From NCBI GenBank assembly GCA_030620255.1, contig JAUXFB010000051.1:1-7739 (forward strand): a stretch of DNA of 7,739 nt, given 5' to 3'. Below the pieces are notes generated by a model that ran no database searches, was not told the DNA's origin, and worked only from the letters and a program-made list of their open reading frames with translations. The stretch's first letter is position 1. Each line of letters opens with the position of its first letter. This DNA is from Candidatus Aminicenantota bacterium. GTDB taxonomy: Bacteria > Acidobacteriota > Aminicenantia > UBA2199. Of the stretch, positions 1 to 6,635 are shown piece after piece. The position numbers and the translations under genes are program-made.

Positions 1-2
1 CA

Positions 3-371
3 GATCTTTCAGGGGGAATCGTTGTAACTACACCACAGGAAGCTTCTATTGCTGATGTAAGAAAAATGATTAATATGTTTAAAACCACAGATACGGAGAT
101 CATTGGCATTGTTGAAAATATGAAATATATTGTTTGTCCAAAATGTTCATCTAAGCTTGATCTATATCCGAATAAGGATAATAGAAGTGTTACTGAAATT
201 TTGGGTCATAATCTTCTTGCGGAGCTGCCTTTTGAGACTAAGATTGGATTAAAGGGTGATGATGGAACTCCTTTTTATTTCACAGATAAGGAAAGTATAA
301 CTACAAAAGAATATGATAAACTATGTGAAAAAATATTGGAGTTTATTAAAAAAAAAGGAAATAAACCCTAA
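3..371 (+). CDS. mrp: Mrp/ApbC-family P-loop ATPase, Fe-S cluster carrier (C-terminal part, 5' end outside window)
   Basis: The frame is open from the left edge, so the 122 visible residues are the C-terminal part of a longer protein; the Walker A region lies outside the window. The visible part begins DLSGGIVVTTPQEASIADVR and continues with KMINMF and GIVENM, the arrangement seen in Mrp/NBP35/ApbC ATPases. Next comes the family's CxxC motif (VCPKC, Cys45 and Cys48 of the fragment), which in characterised members bridges a 4Fe-4S cluster between two subunits for delivery to apoproteins in the cytosol. A later ELPFETKIGLKGDDGTPF stretch matches the usual strand with an acidic/glycine loop near the C-terminus. 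The glycine-rich segment that often follows CxxC is replaced here by a charged stretch (LDLYPNKDNRS). An ATG at 66 is in frame but internal. The gene shares its strand with the S4-protein gene 92 bp downstream; co-transcription is possible but unproven. Confidence 0.88.
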   Translation, partial: DLSGGIVVTTPQEASIADVRKMINMFKTTDTEIIGIVENMKYIVCPKCSSKLDLYPNKDNRSVTEILGHNLLAELPFETKIGLKGDDGTPFYFTDKESITTKEYDKLCEKILEFIKKKGNKP

Positions 372-424
372 ATCTATCATAAAATATAAAAAAATCACAT
401 TACACAAGATTTTTATAAATAGAT
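372..424 (+). terminator. AT-rich nested inverted repeat after mrp, possible weak terminator
   Basis: Directly after the mrp stop codon an inner hairpin can form from AAAAATC (390-396) and GATTTTT (408-414) with an 11-nt loop. It is enclosed by an outer pair, ATCTAT (372-377) and ATAGAT (419-424). The right inner arm ends in five T residues. The stems are nearly all A-T, so stability is low and a rho-independent terminator is only one possibility; chance is real at this base composition. Confidence 0.25.
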
Positions 425-463
425 GTGGATATTTTTAAGTTCATCTTTTATAATTGGGGATTA

Positions 464-868
464 ATGAACAATAGAATCATGGAAGCAAGGATAGATAAAT
501 GGCTCTGGGCAGTGCGTATTTTTAAGACTCGTACCAAGGCGTCTGATGCCTGTAAGAGCGGTAAAATAACTATTCAAGGTAATGTTATAAAACCTTCCTG
601 CAATATAAGAATAAGTGAAATAGTTGATGTAAAACATCCTCCAATTATTCGTAGCTTTAAAGTAAAAGGGCTTGCTAATAAAAGGGTATCTGCAAAACTG
701 GCTAAGGATCTTGTAGAGGAAATAACTCCTGAGAAGGAACTTGAGAAACTGAAACAATTTTATAGGGACCCAATTAGTGTGATATTTGGATACAGAGGAA
801 AAGGCGCGGGTAGGCCTACTAAAAAAGAGCGGCGAGAACTGGAAAAACTCAAGGAAGAGAATAAATAA
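464..868 (+). CDS. S4-domain RNA-binding protein, Hsp15 (HslR) family
   Basis: A basic 134-residue protein. It opens with the S4 RNA-binding domain (about residues 7-65), seen as ARIDKWLWAVRIFKTRTKA, then a Cys-rich helix (SDACKSGKI) and a QGNVIKPSCNI turn typical of the fold. The C-terminal tail GRPTKKERRELEKLK (117-130) matches the closing motif of the Hsp15 family; E. coli HslR, 133 residues, ends similarly with a KKERRDL stretch. Family knowledge: Hsp15 binds free 50S subunits carrying a nascent chain with tRNA and helps recycle them. That role is inferred here; no other ribosome-rescue gene is visible. Start choice: ATG 464 has GGGGA at 456-460, only 3 nt away. ATG 479 would give MEARIDKW and also fits family alignments. 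GTG 425 would add 13 poorly matching residues. The gene converges on the MscS-type gene, 38 bp between stops. Confidence 0.9.
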   Translation: MNNRIMEARIDKWLWAVRIFKTRTKASDACKSGKITIQGNVIKPSCNIRISEIVDVKHPPIIRSFKVKGLANKRVSAKLAKDLVEEITPEKELEKLKQFYRDPISVIFGYRGKGAGRPTKKERRELEKLKEENK

Positions 869-873
869 AACTT

Positions 874-896
874 ACTGTCGTACTGTCAAACACTGT
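874..896. repeat. Three ACTGT direct repeats between two convergent genes
   Basis: The 38-bp gap between the convergent S4 and MscS-type genes contains ACTGT at 874-878, 882-886 and 892-896, the first two within TACTGTC repeats 8 bp apart. There is no matching inverted copy, so no hairpin or terminator forms from them. No function is claimed. Confidence 0.3.
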
Positions 897-906
897 TACC
901 AGCTAT

Positions 907-2382
907 TTATATTTTGAAATATTTCTTTATACGCTTAAAAACATTTTCAGTCTCTTTTTTTATGCTTGCTTGAGAAAATTCAGATTCTATAATCTTCAAT
1001 TCTTTTAATTTTGATATTCTTAAAGCTATGACTTCGGATAATTTTTTTGCCATCTTTTCATTGATTTTAACAATCTCTCTGAATTTATCAGATGATAGCT
1101 TCAGTATTTTACTCTCTTTTGAAGTTCTTATAGAAGCAGAAGTTTTTTCTCCTGTAAACAGGGACATTTCACCAAAACAATCACTATTTTTTAACATATT
1201 TATAAGCTTGTCATTTTTTAAAACTTCTACTTCTCCATCTATTATATAATAAAAACATTGTCCTTTTTCTCCCTCTTTAATTAAAGTTTCACCTTTTCCA
1301 TACAGATTTATCTCACTATGTTCCTGGATTAATTGCTTAAGATATTTCTCATCTATGGAAGAGAATATTTCATTTTTTTTTAGAGAATTAAAAATGTATT
1401 CCTTGTTTACTTCATGATCAATCTCTTTTTTTATATAAATATTTCTTATTGGGAATGGGATTTCAATGTTATTTCTCTTAAATGCATACCAGGTCTTTCT
1501 TCTTATTTCATTATTGATTATATCTTTCTTTGAATAGTCGTTTATCCAGAATTTTATATCATATTCAATAGAAAAGTCATTGAAATCACTTACCATTACC
1601 ATGGGAGCAGGCTTTTTTAGAACTAAATTTATTGATTTTAAAGTCCCTTGAATGGTTTTTATAACAGAATCAGGGCTGTTTTTATAACTAACACCTATTT
1701 TTAATCTTAAAGCAATGTTTGAGTTTAAATGTCCAAAATTAAGTACTTCCTTTTTTGATGCAATCTGATTTGGAATAAGAATTAATATATTATCAATAGT
1801 TCTTATTTTAATTGATCTCCACCTGAATTGTTCGATTTTACCTTCATATTCTCCAATTTTTATCCAATTTCCAATTTTCAAAGATTCTTCAAAATTTAAA
1901 GAAATTCCTGAAAACAGGTCTCCAAGAGTGTCCTGAAGTGCAAAACCAATAACAACTGTTAAGACTGCAGAAGATGCTAAAATTACTGTTATTTTTATAT
2001 TTAAAAAGTAATTAAATATAAGTAAAATCCCTATAATGTACAGAATAATTGTAACAATATCTTTGATTAATCTTATTCTTGTAATGCCTTCTTTTGTGTA
2101 AAGTATAAAATCAAATAAAAAAAACACAATGATCTTTATTGATACATTTAGTATAAAAAGTAAGATTATAAGCCATAGTATAAAAATTAATTTGTCTGAA
2201 TAAAAAATATTTGAAATAAATTTTATATTTAGAACTGAAATTAGCAAAGTCAGAAATAAAAGAGCAAAAAGTTGAGGAATTAATTTTCTGATTTTATAAA
2301 AGTCTTCTCTTCTTTTTGAAATAAAATAAAACAGAATAATAAAAAGTAAAAAGATTATAGGTAAAGAAAATAGCCAATTCAT
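907..2382 (-). CDS. MscS-family mechanosensitive channel with C-terminal cyclic-nucleotide-binding-like domain
   Basis: A 491-residue inner-membrane protein. Hydrophobic segments lie at about 2-20, 34-57, 64-93 and 106-126, followed by a pore-lining TM3-like helix at about 130-160 (SSAVLTVVIGFALQDTLGD). The MscS beta domain follows (GNWIKIGEYEGKIEQFRWRS, 171-190; LILIPN, 200-205). The alpha/beta vestibule domain ends near PFPIRNIYI (309-317). Residues about 330-440 form a cyclic-nucleotide-binding (cNMP) fold: GETLIKEGEKGQCFYYIIDG, FGEMSLFTGE at 403-412, then SKILKL. A charged helical tail closes the protein. This layout matches the bacterial cyclic-nucleotide-gated (bCNG) branch of the MscS superfamily, whose members are thought to release solutes or ions on membrane tension and/or ligand binding. 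The phosphate cassette reads GEKTSAS where GExRSAT is usual, so the ligand-contacting Arg is Thr414 and cNMP binding is doubtful. ATG 2382 is supported by an in-frame TAG 9 bp upstream. The gene is single and divergent from hisJ. Confidence 0.93.
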   Translation of the reverse strand: MNWLFSLPIIFLLFIILFYFISKRREDFYKIRKLIPQLFALLFLTLLISVLNIKFISNIFYSDKLIFILWLIILLFILNVSIKIIVFFLFDFILYTKEGITRIRLIKDIVTIILYIIGILLIFNYFLNIKITVILASSAVLTVVIGFALQDTLGDLFSGISLNFEESLKIGNWIKIGEYEGKIEQFRWRSIKIRTIDNILILIPNQIASKKEVLNFGHLNSNIALRLKIGVSYKNSPDSVIKTIQGTLKSINLVLKKPAPMVMVSDFNDFSIEYDIKFWINDYSKKDIINNEIRRKTWYAFKRNNIEIPFPIRNIYIKKEIDHEVNKEYIFNSLKKNEIFSSIDEKYLKQLIQEHSEINLYGKGETLIKEGEKGQCFYYIIDGEVEVLKNDKLINMLKNSDCFGEMSLFTGEKTSASIRTSKESKILKLSSDKFREIVKINEKMAKKLSEVIALRISKLKELKIIESEFSQASIKKETENVFKRIKKYFKI

Positions 2383-2388
2383 AATTAT

Positions 2389-2417
2389 ATTCTATGAAAT
2401 CGAAAAAAAATATTCAA
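2389..2417 (-). promoter_or_regulatory. Sigma70-like promoter for the MscS-type gene, possibly leaderless
   Basis: On the - strand, TTGAAT (2417-2412, 4 of 6 to TTGACA) and TAGAAT (2394-2389, 5 of 6 to TATAAT) are separated by exactly 17 bp. Six bases separate the -10 from the ATG, which places the expected transcription start on the A of the start codon at 2382. No Shine-Dalgarno sequence precedes this ATG. This is prediction by consensus only, in AT-rich DNA. Confidence 0.4.
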
Positions 2418-2444
2418 GTCTATAAACAAATATTTAAGCTTGTG

Positions 2445-2475
2445 CCCAATTGTTCTATAAAATTGACACAATGGG
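2445..2475 (+). other. Alternative hairpin that would pair the GGG upstream of hisJ
   Basis: CCCAATTGT (2445-2453) can pair with ACAATGGG (2468-2475) as eight base pairs with one bulged A (2449). This uses the left arm and loop of the larger inverted repeat at 2459-2492, so the two structures are mutually exclusive. It matters as RNA only if transcription begins upstream of about 2445, which is not shown. Confidence 0.25.
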
Positions 2476-2492
2476 GATATTGTGTTAATTTT
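2459..2492 (+). promoter_or_regulatory. 34-bp inverted repeat immediately upstream of hisJ (operator or RNA hairpin)
   Basis: AAAATTGACACAAT (2459-2472) and ATTGTGTTAATTTT (2479-2492) are inverted copies: 13 of 14 positions are complementary, and the remaining one would be a G-U pair in RNA. The spacer is GGGGAT. The right arm ends 4 bp before the ATG at 2497. It also contains the alternative GTG start at 2482, and the spacer holds the only Shine-Dalgarno-like G-run. The symmetry fits a dimeric repressor operator or an RNA hairpin controlling initiation. I cannot match it to a named regulator: it differs from the FNR/CRP, NrdR, Rex and CIRCE consensus sites I compared it with. Confidence 0.6.
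2463..2491 (+). promoter_or_regulatory. Sigma70-like promoter for hisJ embedded in the inverted repeat
   Basis: TTGACA (2463-2468, a perfect -35 match) is followed after 17 bp by TAATTT (2486-2491, 3 of 6 to TATAAT). A TG at 2483-2484 gives an extended -10. The predicted transcription start is about 2498, at the hisJ ATG (2497), implying little or no leader. The -35 lies in the left arm of the inverted repeat and the -10 in the right arm, so a protein bound to the palindrome would cover the promoter. The weak -10 keeps confidence low. Confidence 0.35.
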
Positions 2493-2496
2493 TTAT

Positions 2497-3300
2497 ATGA
2501 ACGATTATCATCTTCATACTAAACTTTGTAAGCATGCTACAGGTGAGATGTATGAGTACATTGAATCAGCGATTGAGAAAGGAATAAAAGAGATCTGTTT
2601 TACAGATCATATCCCTTTACCTGATGGGTTTGATTTAAAACACAGAATGAGATTGAAGGATATGGATATTTATCTGAACTGGATTGAATCATGTAAAAAA
2701 AAATATAAAGAGATTTCTATTTTAACAGGTATTGAGGCTGATTATATTGAAGGTTATGAGGATTATTTAGAGAGTTTTATTTCTCAATACCCTTTTGATC
2801 TTGTAATAATGGCAGTACATTTTGTGAAACAATGGCCTAAGGGGCAATGGGTGTTTTCTTATAATCTTCCTGATAAATCAATAACACAAATCTATAATGA
2901 TTATTTTGAAGCAGTGTTAAAGGGAATTAATACTGGTTTTTTTGATATTGTAGGTCATCTGGATTTAATAAAAGAGAGTAATTTTTCTATATTAAAGACC
3001 AATTCAAATAATATTGATAAGATTATTAATAAAATTTTTGACAGAGGTATGAGTGTTGAAGTTAATACCTCAGGTCTACATAAGCCAATAAATGAAATTT
3101 ATCCCTCTTTTGATATTCTAAAAAAAGTAATAAAAAAGGGAATTCCAATTTTATTTGGCTCGGATTCCCATTCACCTGAATATGTAGGCTTTAAGTTTAA
3201 TGAAGTGATAAAGTATTTGTCTGATTTTAATGGAGTAAAATTAGCTACTTATAAAAAACGACATTTAACATTACATACATTAACTCAGACACATATCTAA
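2497..3300 (+). CDS. hisJ: HisJ-family PHP-domain histidinol-phosphatase
   Basis: A 267-residue cytosolic phosphoesterase of the PHP superfamily; HisJ members hydrolyse L-histidinol phosphate to histidinol in histidine biosynthesis. The metal-binding PHP motifs appear in order: DYHLHT (His5, His7), CKHATGE (His13), FTDHIPLP (Asp37, His38), GIEADYIEGYE (Glu80), VIMAVHFV (His108), DIVGHLDLIK (His154) and FGSDSHSPEYVG (Asp223, His225). EVNTSGLHKP (188-197) is typical of the HisJ branch. All expected metal ligands are present and the length is normal, so the enzyme looks intact. Start: ATG 2497 gives the usual family N-terminus (MNDYHLHT). GTG 2482 would add five residues and has GGGGA 4 nt upstream, but lies inside the inverted repeat. 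No other his gene is nearby, so the exact phosphate substrate is inferred from family membership. The stop lies 21 bp from that of convergent metH. Confidence 0.88.
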   Translation: MNDYHLHTKLCKHATGEMYEYIESAIEKGIKEICFTDHIPLPDGFDLKHRMRLKDMDIYLNWIESCKKKYKEISILTGIEADYIEGYEDYLESFISQYPFDLVIMAVHFVKQWPKGQWVFSYNLPDKSITQIYNDYFEAVLKGINTGFFDIVGHLDLIKESNFSILKTNSNNIDKIINKIFDRGMSVEVNTSGLHKPINEIYPSFDILKKVIKKGIPILFGSDSHSPEYVGFKFNEVIKYLSDFNGVKLATYKKRHLTLHTLTQTHI

Positions 3301-3321
3301 TAAAATCCTGTTCCTTGTGTA

Positions 3322-6300
3322 CTAAAAATACTCAGCTTCAGGGTGACATATTACCATTGCAGTGACTGTTTGCTCTGGAACAAGCTGAAAATTTTCAGTT
3401 AAACACACACCAATTTCTTTAGGGCTAAGGAGTTGAAATATCTTTTTTTGGTCCTCTAAATCAGGCCAGATTGAATAACCGGGACTAACACGATTTCCCT
3501 GATCATTTATAAGGTGTAATTCCTTTCTTATGATTGCATGTGTTGCTTGTGCAAGGGCTTCAGTCATCTGTACTCCCAATCCATGCATTAACATATAATT
3601 TATGTAATTATCCTGTTTGAACTGCTTATTTTCTTCAACAGAAAGCTTATTTCCACAAGTTGCAAGAAAAAAAGGTACAACATCATTATTGTCTCTAAAA
3701 TATTGGGCAAGAGAGAATATTTTATTTTCTTTTTTAAATTTTTTGAAAGGGAATTCAAAGAGAATTTCTCTATTATTATGAAATACAATAAGTTTCTTAT
3801 TTTCTCTTCTTTTACATTTAAAATATCCATATACAACCTTTAAATCAAAAGTATCTTCTTTAATGAGCTTATTAATTGTTGTGTTAAATAGCTCTTCAGC
3901 AGATTCAAGATCTTTCATTTGCCAGCGAACTTTGTAGAGAACTTTTTTGTTGAGATAGGGTAATATTCTATTTGTTTCAAATCTCAGGATTTTTTTGCCT
4001 ATAAATGGTGGATTTAAAAGAGGGTGTTTATATTCTATTGTTTTTATTTTGTTTTTGCTTGAATTTAATACCCTATTTTGTGTTGATTTATACTCTTCTT
4101 TTTCTCCTTCTATTATTCTTAATGCATCAAAAGCCTCAGCTGCATAATAGACTTTTCCTTTATAAACAGGTTTTAATTCGGAATTTACAAAATTTTTTGT
4201 AAGAGCAGCGCCTCCGCAAATAACTGGAATTTTAATATTATATTCGTTGAATCTAATAAGCAGTTCCTTCATTTCAAAAGTTGATTTCACCAGAAGTCCA
4301 CTTAAGCCTATGTATTCCGGTTTATTCGCATTTATTCCAGAAATAATTTCTTCTACAGTTTTATTAATGCCAATATTAAAAACATCATATCCATTGTTGC
4401 TAAGTATGATATCAACAAGGTTTTTCCCTATATCATGCACATCACCTTTTACTGTAGCAAGAAGAATACTGCCTTTATGTTTCACATTTTCTTTATCAAA
4501 ATATGGGGATAAATGATCCACACATGTTTTAATTATTTCAGCCGATTTTAGTACAAAGGGAAGCTGCATCTTTCCTGATTTAAAGAGCCCACCTACTTGT
4601 TTCATTCCATCAAGTAGATAATTATTGATTATTTCTAGAGCTGAATATTTTCTTAAAGCAAGATTTAATATTTTATCAATTCCTTTTTTACGGCCTTCAA
4701 TTATTGATCTTTTAAGTTGTTCTTCAATAGTAATTGAAGAAAGCTTTTTTATGGATTTTTGGTCTTTATCTTTTTTCGTATAGTATTTAATAATACTATG
4801 TAAAGGATCATAGGAATCTGATCTTCTGTTAAAGATAAGGTCTTCAGCAAGTTTTGTTTCTTTTTTTGATATGAGGTTTAGAGGTATTATTTTACCTGCA
4901 TGGAAAATTGCTGCATCTAATCCATATTTATTTGCATGAAACAGGAAAATAGAATTAATGATCTTTCTTGCCTTTTGCATAATTCCATACGATATATTAC
5001 TTACACCGAGAATTGTGTATGAGTCAGGTATTTGTTTTTTTATTAATCTTAATGCTTCAAGGGTCTCAATACCTGCATTATAGAGTGTTTTGTCACCTGA
5101 AGCAAGTGTAAATGTGAGTGGATCAAAAAATAGATCTTGAGGTTTAATTCCTCTTGATAGAGCAAGTTTATAGATTCTTTTTGCCACTTCAAGTTTCTTT
5201 TTTCTTGTTTTTGCCATACCATTCTCATCAATAGTAAGGCATATTAGAGCAGCTCCAAAATCCTTTGCCAGGTCAAGTATCTTTATTGCTTTTTCCCCTC
5301 CATCTTCAAGATTGATTGAATTAATAACAGCTCTACCTGCATAATGTTTTAACCCAGCTTCTAAAGCTTCAAAATTAGTACTATCAAGTTCAAGAGGGAT
5401 ATAAAGCTCTTTATTTATTATTTTTACTAATGTTGTCATATCATTGGGCTCATTTCTACCAGCATAAGCAATGCAGAGGTCAAGAATGTGAGCTCCTTCT
5501 TTTTGCTGTTCTTTTGCAATCTCGATCATTGTATCAATATCATTGTTAAGTAAGGCTTCTCTAAATTTTTTACTTCCATTTGAGTTGGTTCGCTCTCCTA
5601 CTATGATTGGTTTTGGGTCTACGTCAAACTCTTGTATTTTATATAATGATGTGGCACAAGCTTTGTAATCTATTTTTCTCTTTTTTACAGGGAGATTTTT
5701 AATTTTTTCAACAACTGCTTTTAAATGATCGGGAGTTGTTCCACAGCATCCTCCTACAAGACGAACTCCATAATCTTTTACAAATATACTTATATGATGT
5801 GAAAACTCTTCAGGGCTTAGATCATAGGTGTAATTCCCATTCTTTAGTTTGGGAAGTCCAGCATTCGGGAGAACTGAGATGTAAAAAGGGGAATATTTAA
5901 AAAATTTTCGCACAGGTTCATACATATGTTTAGGCCCTGTGCCGCAATTTACTCCAAGAGCAAAAAGATCAAATGGAATAAATGTTGATATTGCGGTCTT
6001 TATATCTGTACCTAAAAGCATTTTATTATTTTCAAACGTAAATTGTACAATGATCGGGATATTTTTGCTTCTTTCTTTTAGAGCTCTCTTCACACCGTGA
6101 ATAGTAGATTTTATTTGTAACATATCCTGTGATGTTTCAATCTGGAAAAGGTCAATTCCACCATCAATAAGTCCAAGAGCCTGATTAAAATATGAATCTT
6201 CAAGAGTATCAAAATCAATGTGTAAAAGGCTTGGTAGTTTAGATCCTGGCCCAATAGAACCAGATACATAGCAAGGTTTTTCATTTGTTGAAAAGTCATA

Positions 6301-6621
6301 AGCTACAGATTTTGCGAGTTTTGCTGCTTTTAAATTTATTTCATAGGTTAAATGTTCGAGTTTGTGTTCATTGAGCGTGATTTTATTTGCTCCAAAAGTG
6401 TTTGTTTCCACAATGTCACAACCAACTTCAAAAAAGGAAGAATGAATGGATTTGATAATATCAGGTCTACTTATCACAAGATATTCTATACAGTTTTTAT
6501 ATCCATGATAATCATCAATATTAAGGTTATAATTCATTATATTTGTACCCATTGCTCCATCAATTATCAGCACCTTTTCTTTTATAAGTAATTGAATGTC
6601 AGGTTTTTTATAGTTTAACAT
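3322..6621 (-). CDS. metH: Cobalamin-dependent methionine synthase (MetH)
   Basis: A 1099-residue cytosolic enzyme that transfers a methyl group from 5-methyl-THF to homocysteine via cobalamin. Domains in order: the homocysteine/zinc domain (about 15-315) has DGAMGT, ETNTFGAN and zinc ligands Cys226 (GVNCGTGP), Cys292 and Cys293 (GGCCGTTP). The pterin domain (about 335-600) has GERTN (342-346) and NSINLEDG. The cap domain (about 630-715) contains MKQVGGLFKSG. The B12 domain (about 715-845) has GDVHDIGKN with His729 as cobalt ligand, plus SGLLVKS and GGAALT. The reactivation domain (about 860-1099) keeps the AdoMet motif RVSPGY (1044-1049). It is about 130 residues shorter than E. coli MetH, mostly in the last domain, which ends at HPEAEYF. 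PACP after the motif is SIWP here. Start: ATG 6621 fits the family N-terminus and lies 14 bp after metF. TTG 6642 would add seven residues and overlap metF by 7 bp. Neither has a clear Shine-Dalgarno sequence. Confidence 0.97.
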   Translation of the reverse strand: MLNYKKPDIQLLIKEKVLIIDGAMGTNIMNYNLNIDDYHGYKNCIEYLVISRPDIIKSIHSSFFEVGCDIVETNTFGANKITLNEHKLEHLTYEINLKAAKLAKSVAYDFSTNEKPCYVSGSIGPGSKLPSLLHIDFDTLEDSYFNQALGLIDGGIDLFQIETSQDMLQIKSTIHGVKRALKERSKNIPIIVQFTFENNKMLLGTDIKTAISTFIPFDLFALGVNCGTGPKHMYEPVRKFFKYSPFYISVLPNAGLPKLKNGNYTYDLSPEEFSHHISIFVKDYGVRLVGGCCGTTPDHLKAVVEKIKNLPVKKRKIDYKACATSLYKIQEFDVDPKPIIVGERTNSNGSKKFREALLNNDIDTMIEIAKEQQKEGAHILDLCIAYAGRNEPNDMTTLVKIINKELYIPLELDSTNFEALEAGLKHYAGRAVINSINLEDGGEKAIKILDLAKDFGAALICLTIDENGMAKTRKKKLEVAKRIYKLALSRGIKPQDLFFDPLTFTLASGDKTLYNAGIETLEALRLIKKQIPDSYTILGVSNISYGIMQKARKIINSIFLFHANKYGLDAAIFHAGKIIPLNLISKKETKLAEDLIFNRRSDSYDPLHSIIKYYTKKDKDQKSIKKLSSITIEEQLKRSIIEGRKKGIDKILNLALRKYSALEIINNYLLDGMKQVGGLFKSGKMQLPFVLKSAEIIKTCVDHLSPYFDKENVKHKGSILLATVKGDVHDIGKNLVDIILSNNGYDVFNIGINKTVEEIISGINANKPEYIGLSGLLVKSTFEMKELLIRFNEYNIKIPVICGGAALTKNFVNSELKPVYKGKVYYAAEAFDALRIIEGEKEEYKSTQNRVLNSSKNKIKTIEYKHPLLNPPFIGKKILRFETNRILPYLNKKVLYKVRWQMKDLESAEELFNTTINKLIKEDTFDLKVVYGYFKCKRRENKKLIVFHNNREILFEFPFKKFKKENKIFSLAQYFRDNNDVVPFFLATCGNKLSVEENKQFKQDNYINYMLMHGLGVQMTEALAQATHAIIRKELHLINDQGNRVSPGYSIWPDLEDQKKIFQLLSPKEIGVCLTENFQLVPEQTVTAMVICHPEAEYF

Positions 6622-6635
6622 TGATTTATTATCTA

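Noticed and set aside
425..463. GTG 425 as the start of the S4-domain protein
   Set aside because: It would add 13 residues (starting MDIFKFIF) that do not resemble the family N-terminus; ATG 464 has a G-rich ribosome-binding candidate and ATG 479 fits alignments.
461..757. Open frame of 98 codons on the - strand opposite the S4 gene
   Set aside because: It is a shadow of a well-supported gene, with no recognisable motifs and an odd composition.
2695..2703. A9 run in hisJ, with similar runs at the mrp 3' end and in the metF leader, as phase-variation tracts
   Set aside because: Homopolymer A/T runs are expected at this base composition, and the genes are housekeeping with intact frames.
3301..3321. 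Bidirectional terminator between convergent hisJ and metH
   Set aside because: The gap is 21 bp and contains no inverted repeat with a T-tract on either strand.
4247..4516. Open frame of 89 codons on the + strand opposite the metH B12 domain
   Set aside because: It is antisense to strongly conserved MetH motifs and has no homology I recognise.
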